Below are positions 1-6,036 of a stretch of DNA of 8,919 nucleotides, in pieces. The DNA comes from CAYNRQ01 sp964399875 (GTDB lineage: Archaea > Aenigmatarchaeota > Aenigmatarchaeia > QMZP01). Numbering within the stretch: position 1 is the first letter of the stretch; each line of letters starts with the position of its first letter. The notes beneath the pieces are model-generated. The model was given only the letters and a program-made list of their open reading frames with translations. It made no database searches and was not told the origin of the DNA. Location of the stretch: the NCBI GenBank assembly GCA_964399875.1, contig CAYNRQ010000046.1, positions 1 to 8,919 on the forward strand. Direction: 5' to 3'. The translations under genes and the position numbers were made by a program.

Positions 1-186
1 CGATTGCCTTGTTTGGAACCACCGGTCAGAGACCGGTGGAATTCTGATTTCAACCTTTACTGTATGGCCGGCATTGTTGCCGCCATTGAAACGAACAATA
101 TAATCATTTTTATCTGCCAGGATGTCAACAATCTTTCCCTTGCCTTCATCACCCCACTGCATTCCCAGAACAACTGTGGCTGGCAT
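1..186 (-). CDS. purA: Adenylosuccinate synthetase, N-terminal part (runs off window)
   Basis: PurA joins IMP and aspartate using GTP to make adenylosuccinate, the first step from IMP to AMP, in the cytoplasm. The 62 visible codons begin MPATVVLGMQWGDEGKGK, the family's N-terminal GTP-binding and catalytic loop. D13 and H41 fall at the same numbers as the catalytic Asp13 and His41 of the E. coli enzyme, and NNAGHTV (37-43) is the second hallmark. The ATG at 184-186 lies 5 nt after the guaB stop, so the two genes are probably co-transcribed and translation is probably coupled; no Shine-Dalgarno is visible. From about residue 46 the peptide (EIRIPPVSDRW...) no longer resembles the family, which should continue toward a LIPSG-type segment. 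That loss coincides with an inverted repeat at 19-39, so the last ~50 bases may be an assembly edge, a frameshift or an insertion. Identity is secure; the intactness of the gene is not. Confidence 0.93.
   Translation of the reverse strand, partial: MPATVVLGMQWGDEGKGKIVDILADKNDYIVRFNGGNNAGHTVKVEIRIPPVSDRWFQTRQS
19..39. repeat. Perfect 9-bp inverted repeat inside purA
   Basis: Left arm CCACCGGTC (19-27), loop AGA, right arm GACCGGTGG (31-39). Each arm also contains the 6-bp palindrome ACCGGT. It sits where the purA product stops resembling its family. It could be a fold-back assembly chimera near a contig end, the end of a small inserted element, or chance. Confidence 0.7.
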
Positions 187-191
187 AATAA

Positions 192-1682
192 TCAATGTTT
201 TTCCATGCCTTTCACACTTCTGAAACTGGAAAGGCCATGAACGTTCATTTCTTCTTTGCTCCTTGGGCCAATCTCTGATTTCCAGAGATCCTTGATTGTT
301 CTTGCACCTGCCTTTTCCATTCCCTTCTTTAAGGCCTCTACAAGATAAGGTACCCATTCATGCACACTCCCTGTTGGTACAACCTCTCCTTCAACACCTT
401 CTGGAACAAGGGATGCGGCGTACCTTATAGAGCTTCTTATCTGCATTGCTCCCTTAGAACCCATGCCTCTGTATTTCTTAAACTTTCTTCCTGTTTCTGG
501 GTCAGTCTCCCATCCAGGCGCCTCATCACAGCCAGCAAACAAGAATCCGCTCATCACAGCAGATGCTCCAAGAGCAAGTGCCTTTGTTATATCTCCTGGA
601 TATTTTAAGGCACCATCAGCTATTACAGGGATGCCCTTTTCTTTTGCAGCAAGAGCGCATTTGTAAACAGCTGTTCCCTGGGGGCATCCTGATCCTGACA
701 TGATCTCTGATATGCAGGTAGCACCAGCTGCAGCATTAACCCTTATAGCATCCGCCCCTGCTTCAATCAGCCTTTCTACTCCATCTGGTGTTGATACACT
801 GCCTGCTATAATATCAAAATCATCAGACAGGCTCTTCATGTATGAAACAAACTCGCAGACATGCTTGCTGTTTCCCTTGGCAGTATCAACCAGAACAGCA
901 TCAACATGCTTTTTTATGACCTCCTGAACAATCTCTTTGTATTCATCCCTTGGCCCGACAGCTATTCCAACCCTTAGTCTTTTGTTTTTGTCTTTGCTTG
1001 CAAGGGGATATTGATCGTTCTTTTCTATATCAGCCCTTGTAACAAGGTACATAAGGTTTCCGTTGCCATCTACAATAGGAAGAGTGCCCCTGTGGCTATC
1101 AAGCAGAGTGTCGTTTGCATATGATAATTTTTTATCAGGATCGTCTGGCATATCAGACCACTTAACAGTAAGCATCTTGCTTAAGGGTGTCATTCTGGAA
1201 CTGGCTTTGTGCCCGGCATGCTTTAGCATGGAGTAGTCATCCTTGGTCAGTATTCCGACGAGCTTGCCATTTGATTTACCGTTCTCTGTTATTGGTATGG
1301 TGGATATTCCTGTTTCATTCCTTATTTTTGCTGCCTCATCAATAAGGCTGTCAGGGGAAAGTGTGACCGGGTCTTCGATAAAACCGCTCTCAAATCTCTT
1401 AACCTTGTCCAATTCTTCAATCAGTCTGTAAAGATTCTCAAAGTTGTAATGTATGATCCCAAAACCACCTTCAAGGGCAAGGGCTATTGCTAGCCTGGAA
1501 TCTGTGACTGTGTCCATAGGAGAACTAATCAAGGGTATTTTTAGTCTTATTCTTTTCGTCAATCTTGTGGATGTGTCAATATCCTTTAAAAAGAAATCAG
1601 AATAACCGTCTCTCACGCTTATGTCGTCATAACCAAAACCCTCTATATTAACACCAGCAAGAATCCTGCCATCGTATTTCAT
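192..1682 (-). CDS. guaB: Inosine-5'-monophosphate dehydrogenase with CBS pair, divergent active-site loop
   Basis: IMP dehydrogenase oxidises IMP to XMP with NAD+, the committed step to GMP. The 496 residues match the usual length of about 490. The (beta/alpha)8 barrel opens with ISSPMDTVTDSRLAIALALEGG (52-73), a Bateman pair of two CBS domains spans about 100-220, and the barrel resumes near 236. Visible motifs: NAD-side VDTAKGNS (265-272), catalytic Cys323 in GATCIS, YRGMGSKGAM (404-413), and the flap dyad Arg420-Tyr421 before VPEGVEGEV. The flap argues for IMP dehydrogenase rather than GMP reductase. Oddities: the usual GxGPGSICTT loop reads NAAAGATCIS, the catalytic Thr two after Cys is Ser325, the phosphate-site DGG is DGA (356-358), and AGNV is AGSV. 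The ATG at 1680-1682 has only a short leader region and no Shine-Dalgarno. It lies downstream of mcm, 83 bp away, and just before purA, which uses the same substrate. Family certain; exact activity likely. Confidence 0.95.
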   Translation of the reverse strand: MKYDGRILAGVNIEGFGYDDISVRDGYSDFFLKDIDTSTRLTKRIRLKIPLISSPMDTVTDSRLAIALALEGGFGIIHYNFENLYRLIEELDKVKRFESGFIEDPVTLSPDSLIDEAAKIRNETGISTIPITENGKSNGKLVGILTKDDYSMLKHAGHKASSRMTPLSKMLTVKWSDMPDDPDKKLSYANDTLLDSHRGTLPIVDGNGNLMYLVTRADIEKNDQYPLASKDKNKRLRVGIAVGPRDEYKEIVQEVIKKHVDAVLVDTAKGNSKHVCEFVSYMKSLSDDFDIIAGSVSTPDGVERLIEAGADAIRVNAAAGATCISEIMSGSGCPQGTAVYKCALAAKEKGIPVIADGALKYPGDITKALALGASAVMSGFLFAGCDEAPGWETDPETGRKFKKYRGMGSKGAMQIRSSIRYAASLVPEGVEGEVVPTGSVHEWVPYLVEALKKGMEKAGARTIKDLWKSEIGPRSKEEMNVHGLSSFRSVKGMEKH

Positions 1683-1698
1683 GTTAGATTTATAAAAG

Positions 1699-1711
1699 TA
1701 AATTTTTTAAG
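1699..1711 (-). promoter_or_regulatory. Possible TATA box for guaB-purA
   Basis: On the minus strand CTTAAAAAATTTA is centred about 23 bp before the guaB ATG. This is the distance expected for an archaeal TATA box driving a leaderless or very short-leader transcript. A second A/T block, TTTATAAA at about 1689-1696, is too close to the ATG to serve unless translation starts further in. The call rests on composition and spacing only. Confidence 0.35.
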
Positions 1712-1734
1712 ATTATGCTCTTCTCGGGGGTTTC

Positions 1735-1741
1735 AAAAAAA
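1735..1741 (-). terminator. Oligo-T run after mcm, possible archaeal terminator
   Basis: Seven consecutive T on the minus strand, about 25 bp after the mcm stop, with no stem before them. Archaeal RNA polymerase can terminate at T-runs without a hairpin. It would separate mcm from guaB, which appears to have its own promoter. Weak evidence. Confidence 0.3.
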
Positions 1742-1765
1742 CTCATCTTAAGATTTGTGGTATAA

Positions 1766-3802
1766 TTAAACTTTTTGCACGTATCCTGGAGATGGCTCAA
1801 AAAGCATGCCTTCTTTCTTTAGTTTGTCTATTATTTCAGAAACGTCTTCTACTCCATCTTTCTTTGCCAGTCTCTCAAGTTCGCTTAGAAGAATCTCCTT
1901 TTTCTTTAGGGAAAGATCGTTTATTATATCAAGTATTATTCTTATTCTGGATCTCTCTGTTGAGGTTGTGGCACCCTCGCTTCTGTCCACATCTATCTGG
2001 CCTGTTTCTGGATCAAAACCCAGCTGGCGCAGGGAAAACTTCATTAGATTTATTGCCCTTTCCGCATCCTCTTTTCTGACAACATCGCTTAGCTGTATTT
2101 TCGCGCTGGCCTCTGCCAGTCTTATCAAAGCCTCAAACTGCCTCAGGGTTATTGGTATAGCTGCACTACCACCCTCTGCTTTCTTTCTTGTTTTAAGGTA
2201 GAAATTTCTTAGTATCCTTCCTGCCTCTTTTGTAAGCTTTGGTTTGCACTTGACTTTTGCATAAGCCACATATTTTTTGATAAAGTCAGGGTCTATCTTT
2301 GGTTCTATCTCATTACCCATGTCCCTGCTCTTCAGGACATGATCCACTATAAGTGTGTCTTGTTCTGTGTTAGGAACATCCCTCAACGCAAACTTCAGAT
2401 CAAATCTGGACAGGAGTGTATCCGGAATTGTAATCTGTTTGCTTATGGCCATATAAGGATCGAATCTTGAGAATTTCGGGTTTCCGCCAGCAAGAACAGA
2501 GGTTTGTGCTGGAAGAGTGGCTACTATGGACGCCTTTGCTATGCTTATACTACCCTGCTCCAGGGCCTCGTGCATGGCCACCTGGTCATCCTGGCTCATC
2601 TTTTCAAACTCGTCTATTGCAAGCAGACCCTTGTTGGTCAGTACAAGAGCGCCTGCCTCAAGAACCCATCCTCCCATGAACATCTCATCCTTGGAGACAG
2701 TGGCTGTGAGTCCTGCACCAGTAACCCCTTTTCCGCTGACATATCTGCTCCTGGGGGTTATCTGGGGAACAAGTTTAAGTAACTGGGATTTCCCTGATGA
2801 TGGATCACCGACCAATAAAATATGTATATCTCCCCTGAACTTGGTCTTGTCCTTCAGTGTCCTGGGCACGCCGCCGAACAACTGCAGAATTATGGACTCT
2901 TTTATCTCTCTCATACCATAAAGGGATGGTGCGAGTGAATCGACAAGCTTTTGGTAGATGTTGGAATCCTTGGCCATTTCCAATATTAGCTTCTCATCCT
3001 CTTTGCTTATCTCCAGTTTCTCCCACCCTGTCTCTACAGGCTCCACGTGATTTGCCTCCAGATAGAAATCCAGCTTTGGTGAATATGATTTGCCCTTGGG
3101 TATCTCCCTTAGTATGCCGGTTATCTTAAGTCTGTTCCCAGGATCTGTCATTCTTCTGCCTTCTGGTGATACGAGATCATCCGTCAGAGCCACTGTTAGC
3201 TGGGACGGTCTCTCACCTTCTGTAAGTTCAAAAGGCTCTTCCATGGTAATCCATCTTGTGTCCTTGAGTTTTTGTTCCACTTTTTTGAAGCCTGTTTTGT
3301 TTCTGCAGTTCGGGTTTGTGCACACAAAGGGTCTCTGGATAAAATTCCCCTTTATTTCCATGCGTATCTTTTCCTCGCATTCCGGGCATTCCCAGACTGT
3401 TTCAGATATCTCAGGTCTTATCTCAGACGCTCTTCTGACAATGCCGTCTGTGCACAGGAATTTTCCTGTATGCCTTGCCCGCAGATCCCTTATGTATACA
3501 ACATCACCAAGGTTTGACAACCTTATCTTTACCTTTTTTTCCTCTCCCTCAGGGCTTATTTCTTTTGGCAGCTCTATCTGGTTAATCGCTTCATCAGCAA
3601 TCTCAAAGAATATATCAGGGTGACTTAGAAGAAGATCTGCTAGTTCAGGGTATCTGTATTTTTGTAGAACATTAAAGTCCACAACCAGGGGTTGCTCCTC
3701 ATTAGAGGCCTTTATCAGGTTCTTTTCGTATTTTGTTCTTAGGAATTCCTTAAGCTTTGCGACAAATTCTGCTCTTTTTTCCTCAAGGAACTCTTTTGGC
3801 AT
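1766..3802 (-). CDS. mcm: Archaeal replicative DNA helicase MCM
   Basis: MCM forms the ring-shaped hexameric 3'-5' helicase that unwinds DNA at archaeal replication forks. The open frame begins at a TTG at 3839-3841. I prefer the ATG at 3800-3802 (product MPKEFLEEKR..., 678 aa), close to the usual archaeal size, with a weak GGTG six bases upstream. Counting from the TTG (subtract 13 for the ATG form): an N-terminal domain; a zinc ribbon with C152, C155, C174 and C179; an OB-fold region to about 265; Walker A GDPSSGKS (345-352); Walker B LLAIDEFEKM (406-415); sensor 1 Asn454 in AGGNPK; arginine finger R479 in LLSRFDL; sensor 2 R567 in ITLRQFEALIRL; and a C-terminal winged helix (about 630-691) ending EPSPGYVQKV. 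All ATPase residues are present, so it should be active. Sensor 1 reads AGGNP where AANP is commoner. No intein or frameshift is seen. It reads away from the palindrome cluster at 3901-3986, a possible control region. Confidence 0.97.
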   Translation of the reverse strand: MPKEFLEEKRAEFVAKLKEFLRTKYEKNLIKASNEEQPLVVDFNVLQKYRYPELADLLLSHPDIFFEIADEAINQIELPKEISPEGEEKKVKIRLSNLGDVVYIRDLRARHTGKFLCTDGIVRRASEIRPEISETVWECPECEEKIRMEIKGNFIQRPFVCTNPNCRNKTGFKKVEQKLKDTRWITMEEPFELTEGERPSQLTVALTDDLVSPEGRRMTDPGNRLKITGILREIPKGKSYSPKLDFYLEANHVEPVETGWEKLEISKEDEKLILEMAKDSNIYQKLVDSLAPSLYGMREIKESIILQLFGGVPRTLKDKTKFRGDIHILLVGDPSSGKSQLLKLVPQITPRSRYVSGKGVTGAGLTATVSKDEMFMGGWVLEAGALVLTNKGLLAIDEFEKMSQDDQVAMHEALEQGSISIAKASIVATLPAQTSVLAGGNPKFSRFDPYMAISKQITIPDTLLSRFDLKFALRDVPNTEQDTLIVDHVLKSRDMGNEIEPKIDPDFIKKYVAYAKVKCKPKLTKEAGRILRNFYLKTRKKAEGGSAAIPITLRQFEALIRLAEASAKIQLSDVVRKEDAERAINLMKFSLRQLGFDPETGQIDVDRSEGATTSTERSRIRIILDIINDLSLKKKEILLSELERLAKKDGVEDVSEIIDKLKKEGMLFEPSPGYVQKV

Positions 3803-3885
3803 CAGGCACACCGGTTGGTTTGAATGGACGGCTTTATCCAATTTGCATAAGCCGTGGTTTTTAACAAAGAAAATATGTTGTTTAG

Positions 3886-3894
3886 ATTTAAATT
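3886..3894 (-). promoter_or_regulatory. Possible TATA box for mcm
   Basis: The minus strand reads AATTTAAAT, an archaeal TATA-like block about 49 bp before the TTG and 88 bp before the preferred ATG. Initiation about 25 bp downstream would give a leader of roughly 25 or 65 nt. The first palindrome (3901-3915) lies immediately upstream, where a bound protein would touch the TFB site. Inferred from spacing and composition. Confidence 0.35.
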
Positions 3895-3900
3895 AGTTGG

Positions 3901-3915
3901 TATAACGGTGTTATA
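3901..3915. promoter_or_regulatory. Palindromic operator-like site 1
   Basis: TATAAC-GGT-GTTATA is a perfect 6-bp inverted repeat around a 3-bp centre. It sits just upstream of the probable mcm TATA box and shares its arms with two further sites. An operator for a homodimeric helix-turn-helix regulator is the natural reading, but no such regulator is encoded in this window. Confidence 0.6.
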
Positions 3916-3927
3916 TTTCTTGCTCAC

Positions 3928-3950
3928 AAAATATAACGCCGTTATATTTT
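3928..3950. promoter_or_regulatory. Palindromic operator-like site 2 (longest)
   Basis: Two perfect 10-bp arms, AAAATATAAC (3928-3937) and GTTATATTTT (3941-3950), flank the centre GCC. The inner six bases of each arm are identical to site 1. The centre lies 31 bp from that of site 1, about three helical turns, so proteins bound at both would face the same side. The right arm is itself TATA-like and could be a plus-strand promoter blocked by binding. Confidence 0.65.
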
Positions 3951-3971
3951 ATTACAAACGCATGCTATTGA

Positions 3972-3986
3972 TATAACAGTGTTATT
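3972..3986. promoter_or_regulatory. Palindromic operator-like site 3 (one mismatch)
   Basis: TATAAC-AGT-GTTATT has arms ATAAC/GTTAT that pair perfectly, with the outermost pair mismatched. The centre is 40 bp from that of site 2, close to four helical turns. It has the same arms and 3-bp spacer as sites 1 and 2, with a different central triplet (GGT, GCC, AGT). This indicates that the arms, not the centre, are conserved. Confidence 0.5.
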
Positions 3987-3994
3987 AACAGAAG

Positions 3995-4069
3995 TTGAGT
4001 TCTCCTCGTGACCGAAGGGAACAGAACTGAGAACTCAATTTGGGAAAATCACGAGCCGGGTGATTTTCC
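3995..4069. other. Two adjacent perfect hairpins with complementary loop; possible structured RNA
   Basis: Hairpin A pairs TTGAGTTCTC (3995-4004) with GAGAACTCAA (4029-4038) around a 24-base loop. Hairpin B pairs GGAAAATCAC (4043-4052) with GTGATTTTCC (4060-4069) around a 7-base loop. The first loop bases of A, CTCGTGA (4005-4011), are exactly complementary to TCACGAG (4049-4055) in B. That contact would compete with the B stem or form a pseudoknot. Neither hairpin is followed by a T-run, so simple terminators are unlikely. It lies upstream of the TATA-like box at 4111, so it may be a separate transcript, a longer leader of the gene at 4150, or a transposon-end structure. I recognise no known RNA family. 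Confidence 0.45.
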
Positions 4070-4110
4070 TGTTAATGCCTGTTATGCTCAATTGGTGGCT
4101 GAATGATAGC

Positions 4111-4119
4111 TTTATAAAT
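4111..4119 (+). promoter_or_regulatory. TATA-like box for the gene at 4150
   Basis: TTTATAAAT is centred 35 bp before the ATG at 4150, predicting initiation near 4141 and a leader of about 9 nt. This position supports the ATG at 4150 over the upstream GTG at 4060, which would place the promoter inside the coding sequence. Confidence 0.45.
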
Positions 4120-4149
4120 ACAATTTATCACTATATAATAGTGAATAAT

Positions 4150-4950
4150 ATGGTAGATGAAATTAACTTGACGCAAATTGGCGAGGAAATAAGGGCAGAA
4201 CTTGGCCAGACTTACCGATTTTGCGATTCTAGAGCTGGAATCTATGCGTTTGATCTGAGTGGCCCATACACAAAACTCATGGAAATTCTGGGGAAAGTTG
4301 GAATGGCAGAAAAAGACGTAGCTGAAAAATTAAGAGAGTATAGAGGCGGCGAGATCGGCGGTACATGTGTTTATACAGGCGGTGAATTTGGATATGATTA
4401 CATCATTTTACTTCCTTCTGTAACAGCGCCAGAAGGCGAATTCGCACTAAGAATAGGAGAAGAAACAATGCACGGAGAACATTATGCAAGGCACAGAAAT
4501 TTCGGACAATACACCTCCTTATTCTCGGGAGTTGCACGGGAATTTTTCGGGGGTAGTGGACGATGTCAAATTGCAAGGAGAGTATGCAAAATTCCTCCAG
4601 GAAAAATCCTTCCAGACGGTTTCTTTGCGTCAAAAGCTAGCTATGACAAGGAAACAGATACTTTTGACTTCGATATTCCTCACATTGTTGGATATGAACT
4701 TGCTAAAGAAGCAGTTCTTGGTGATCCATCCTGGAAATGTAGTATGTTTCACGAGTCAGAAGAAAGGCGGGTTTGGGCGCTTTATAACGATTTAATTATC
4801 CCCGAAATTGAGATTACAGTGCCTCCAGCATTGGATAATAAAGACGAGTTGCTGGATGAGGTCGATGAATATCTTAAATCATTGGGATTGAAATTTAATC
4901 TTGGGTTTACTGTAGATGAAACAGATACAAGAGGTATTCAATCCTTATAG
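4150..4950 (+). CDS. Hypothetical protein, possible frameshifted 3' end
   Basis: I do not recognise this protein. The frame is open from a GTG at 4060, but the first 30 codons are a hydrophobic readthrough of the hairpin and promoter region. The ATG at 4150 has GTGA five bases before it and a TATA-like box 35 bp upstream, giving 266 residues. It looks soluble, with no signal peptide or membrane helix and many acidic residues. A histidine/glutamate cluster, EETMHGEH (104-111), followed by EFFGGSGR (131-138), could be a metal site; this is speculation from spacing only. Two oddities appear. The second plus-strand frame is open and protein-like over about 4530-4610. After codon ~258 that same frame continues to a stop near 5014 (FNPYSSAAEFLSFSGFEL...), so the annotated end RGIQSL may follow a one-base shift. 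It may be a real gene with sequencing errors, or one beginning to decay. Confidence 0.6.
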   Translation: MVDEINLTQIGEEIRAELGQTYRFCDSRAGIYAFDLSGPYTKLMEILGKVGMAEKDVAEKLREYRGGEIGGTCVYTGGEFGYDYIILLPSVTAPEGEFALRIGEETMHGEHYARHRNFGQYTSLFSGVAREFFGGSGRCQIARRVCKIPPGKILPDGFFASKASYDKETDTFDFDIPHIVGYELAKEAVLGDPSWKCSMFHESEERRVWALYNDLIIPEIEITVPPALDNKDELLDEVDEYLKSLGLKFNLGFTVDETDTRGIQSL

Positions 4951-5168
4951 TTCAGCCGCCGAGTTTCTCAGCTTTTCAGGATTCGAACTTTTTCTCTCAG
5001 AAAAAGGAGTTTAACAAGCGTTATCAGGTTCGCCGCCATAAACAGGCTCTACCAGATTGTCTCTGGAAGTTAGGAAAATACCCTCCCTCTATCACAATTT
5101 GGTTTTGTCTTAAGATTCCAAAAAATCCAATTTGGGAATTGTTTATTTACCTAAGAAGGCATTTAGAA
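4917..5168 (+). other. Open 84-codon stretch without a start; remnant or chance
   Basis: The third plus-strand frame is open from the stop at 4914 to the TGA at 5169 and has no ATG, GTG or TTG near its beginning. It encodes a basic peptide including KRYQVRRHKQALPDCLWK and then KYPPSITIW, which I cannot assign. It overlaps the alternative 3' extension of the upstream gene (to about 5014), so at most one of the two is real there. A fragment of a decayed mobile element is possible because a truncated transposase follows. Confidence 0.25.
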
Positions 5169-5186
5169 TGATATAACATCGTTGTT
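5169..5186. repeat. Degenerate fourth copy of the TATAAC-NNN-GTT palindrome
   Basis: TGATATAACATCGTTGTT matches the sequence around site 3 (3969-3986) at 15 of 18 positions, including ten identical leading bases, TGATATAACA. The two copies begin exactly 1200 bp apart and bracket the hairpins and the hypothetical gene. It may be another operator, or the flanking duplicate of an inserted segment. Confidence 0.4.
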
Positions 5187-5361
5187 TGCGTATATTAAAA
5201 ACCCATCACAACAGACACTTTTTCTGATTTTTTGCTTACCTTTCATATTGCATGATTGTTTCTTGTTGTTAATATTAATCACAAAATCACATGGCTCTGG
5301 GGATTTGTTCTTTATAATTAATCCACCTTTTTCTCTTTTTACACATAATTTTTCCAGCAGA
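5187..5361. other. AT-rich spacer with no recognisable gene
   Basis: This is T-rich plus-strand sequence with many short homopolymers. The transposase frame stays open through it from a TTG at 5182, but the implied peptide is a run of Phe, Leu and Ile with no family resemblance, as expected when AT-rich non-coding DNA is read through. No RNA gene, repeat array or clear promoter is seen. Confidence 0.5.
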
Positions 5362-5958
5362 AAAAAAATCGTTTTCTTTGGTATCCGTCTTGCTCCGAAG
5401 CTTATTAACAACGTGCTTGCCGGGCATGGCATAAACGGCTATCCACGCAAGCATAACAGCTGGCACTTCTTCAGGGCCAAGCAACCTGATGAACTGTGGC
5501 AGATAGACATAAAGGGGTCATTCAGTGTGCAGGGGCAGAACTATTGGTTCCTTGTCTGTATTGATGACTACAGCAGGTTCTTATTGATAGCCGAGCAACT
5601 CAATCATGACTTGAAAACCAGTGATATCACTGCATTGCTGGAGAAACTGGATAGATTACCCAAGTCTATACTCTCTGACCATGACCCTCAATTCAAGGAG
5701 AATTGGAAGAGCTGGTGCAGGGAGCATGGTATTAAACCGCACTTTGTTCATCCATCCTATCCTCAGGACAAAGGTAAAGTGGAGAGATGTATACAGAATC
5801 TGAACAGGGAGTTTGTTTATCAGCTAAGGAAGTTCCCTGAGTGGCTTAAGGGTAAAGTAAAGGAGTATAAGGATTGGTATAACAATTCACGGTTCCACAG
5901 GGGTGTGAATGCCATTCCTGGAGAATTATATGAGTGTAAACTTGGAAACTTTACATGA
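5362..5958 (+). pseudogene. DDE transposase (integrase core, IS481/IS3-like), 5'-truncated
   Basis: Transposases of this fold cut and join insertion-sequence ends through a DDE triad in an RNase H-like core. Numbering from the TTG at 5182, the core shows D109 in WQIDIKG, D166 in LSDHDPQF and E201 in DKGKVERCIQNLNREF. There are 34 residues between the last two, close to the 35 typical of IS481, IS3 and retroviral integrases. The C-terminal WYNNSRFHRGVNAIPGELY is also typical. Family resemblance starts around residue 61-70 (KKIVFFGIRLAPKLINNVLAGHGI), which looks like the end of the second DNA-binding helix. The N-terminal helix-turn-helix domains are missing, replaced by AT-rich readthrough, and there is no ATG anywhere in the frame. 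The catalytic residues are intact, so the truncation is probably recent. I found no convincing terminal inverted repeats at either side. It points convergently at the large gene on its right. Confidence 0.8.
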
Positions 5959-6036
5959 CAGAACAAACAAGAATTTCTTTGAATAATGTAAATAAGTATT
6001 TAGCAGTTACTTGCTATGTATGCTAATGGTACAAAA

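Noticed and set aside
1792..3623. Several long plus-strand open frames opposite mcm, up to 177 codons
   Set aside because: They lie antisense to a helicase gene whose motifs are complete, and their products have no recognisable features. They are by-products of codon composition.
3803..3841. TTG start at 3839-3841 extending MCM by 13 residues
   Set aside because: The ATG at 3800-3802 starts a typical MCM N-terminus (MPKEFLEEKR) and has a weak GGTG upstream. The extension has no family support, although the TTG cannot be excluded.
4060..4149. GTG start at 4060 giving a 296-residue protein with a hydrophobic N-terminus
   Set aside because: The extra 30 codons read through a hairpin arm and the TATA-like box at 4111-4119. 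The ATG at 4150 is better placed.
4403..4633. 76-codon minus-strand frame within the hypothetical gene
   Set aside because: It is antisense to the better-supported plus-strand gene, with no promoter or recognisable product.
4979..4988. Minus-strand GTTCGAATCC, which resembles a tRNA T-loop
   Set aside because: The flanking bases do not pair as a T-arm, and no acceptor, D or anticodon arms can be drawn around it.
4036..5138. Shared 11-mer CAATTTGGGAA at 4036-4046 and 5128-5138 as element ends
   Set aside because: An 11-base match in AT-rich DNA is expected by chance at this scale, and the flanks do not continue the similarity.
5182..5361. Hydrophobic N-terminal 60 residues of the transposase frame as a membrane segment or separate small membrane protein
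   Set aside because: It is Phe/Leu/Ile-rich because the DNA is T-rich. There is no ATG, no family resemblance and no plausible start.
5959..6036. Short inverted repeats (TAGCA...TGCTA at 6001-6016) between the converging genes as a terminator or transposon end
   Set aside because: The stem is only 5 bp, there is no T-run, and no matching sequence is seen at the left side of the transposase remnant.
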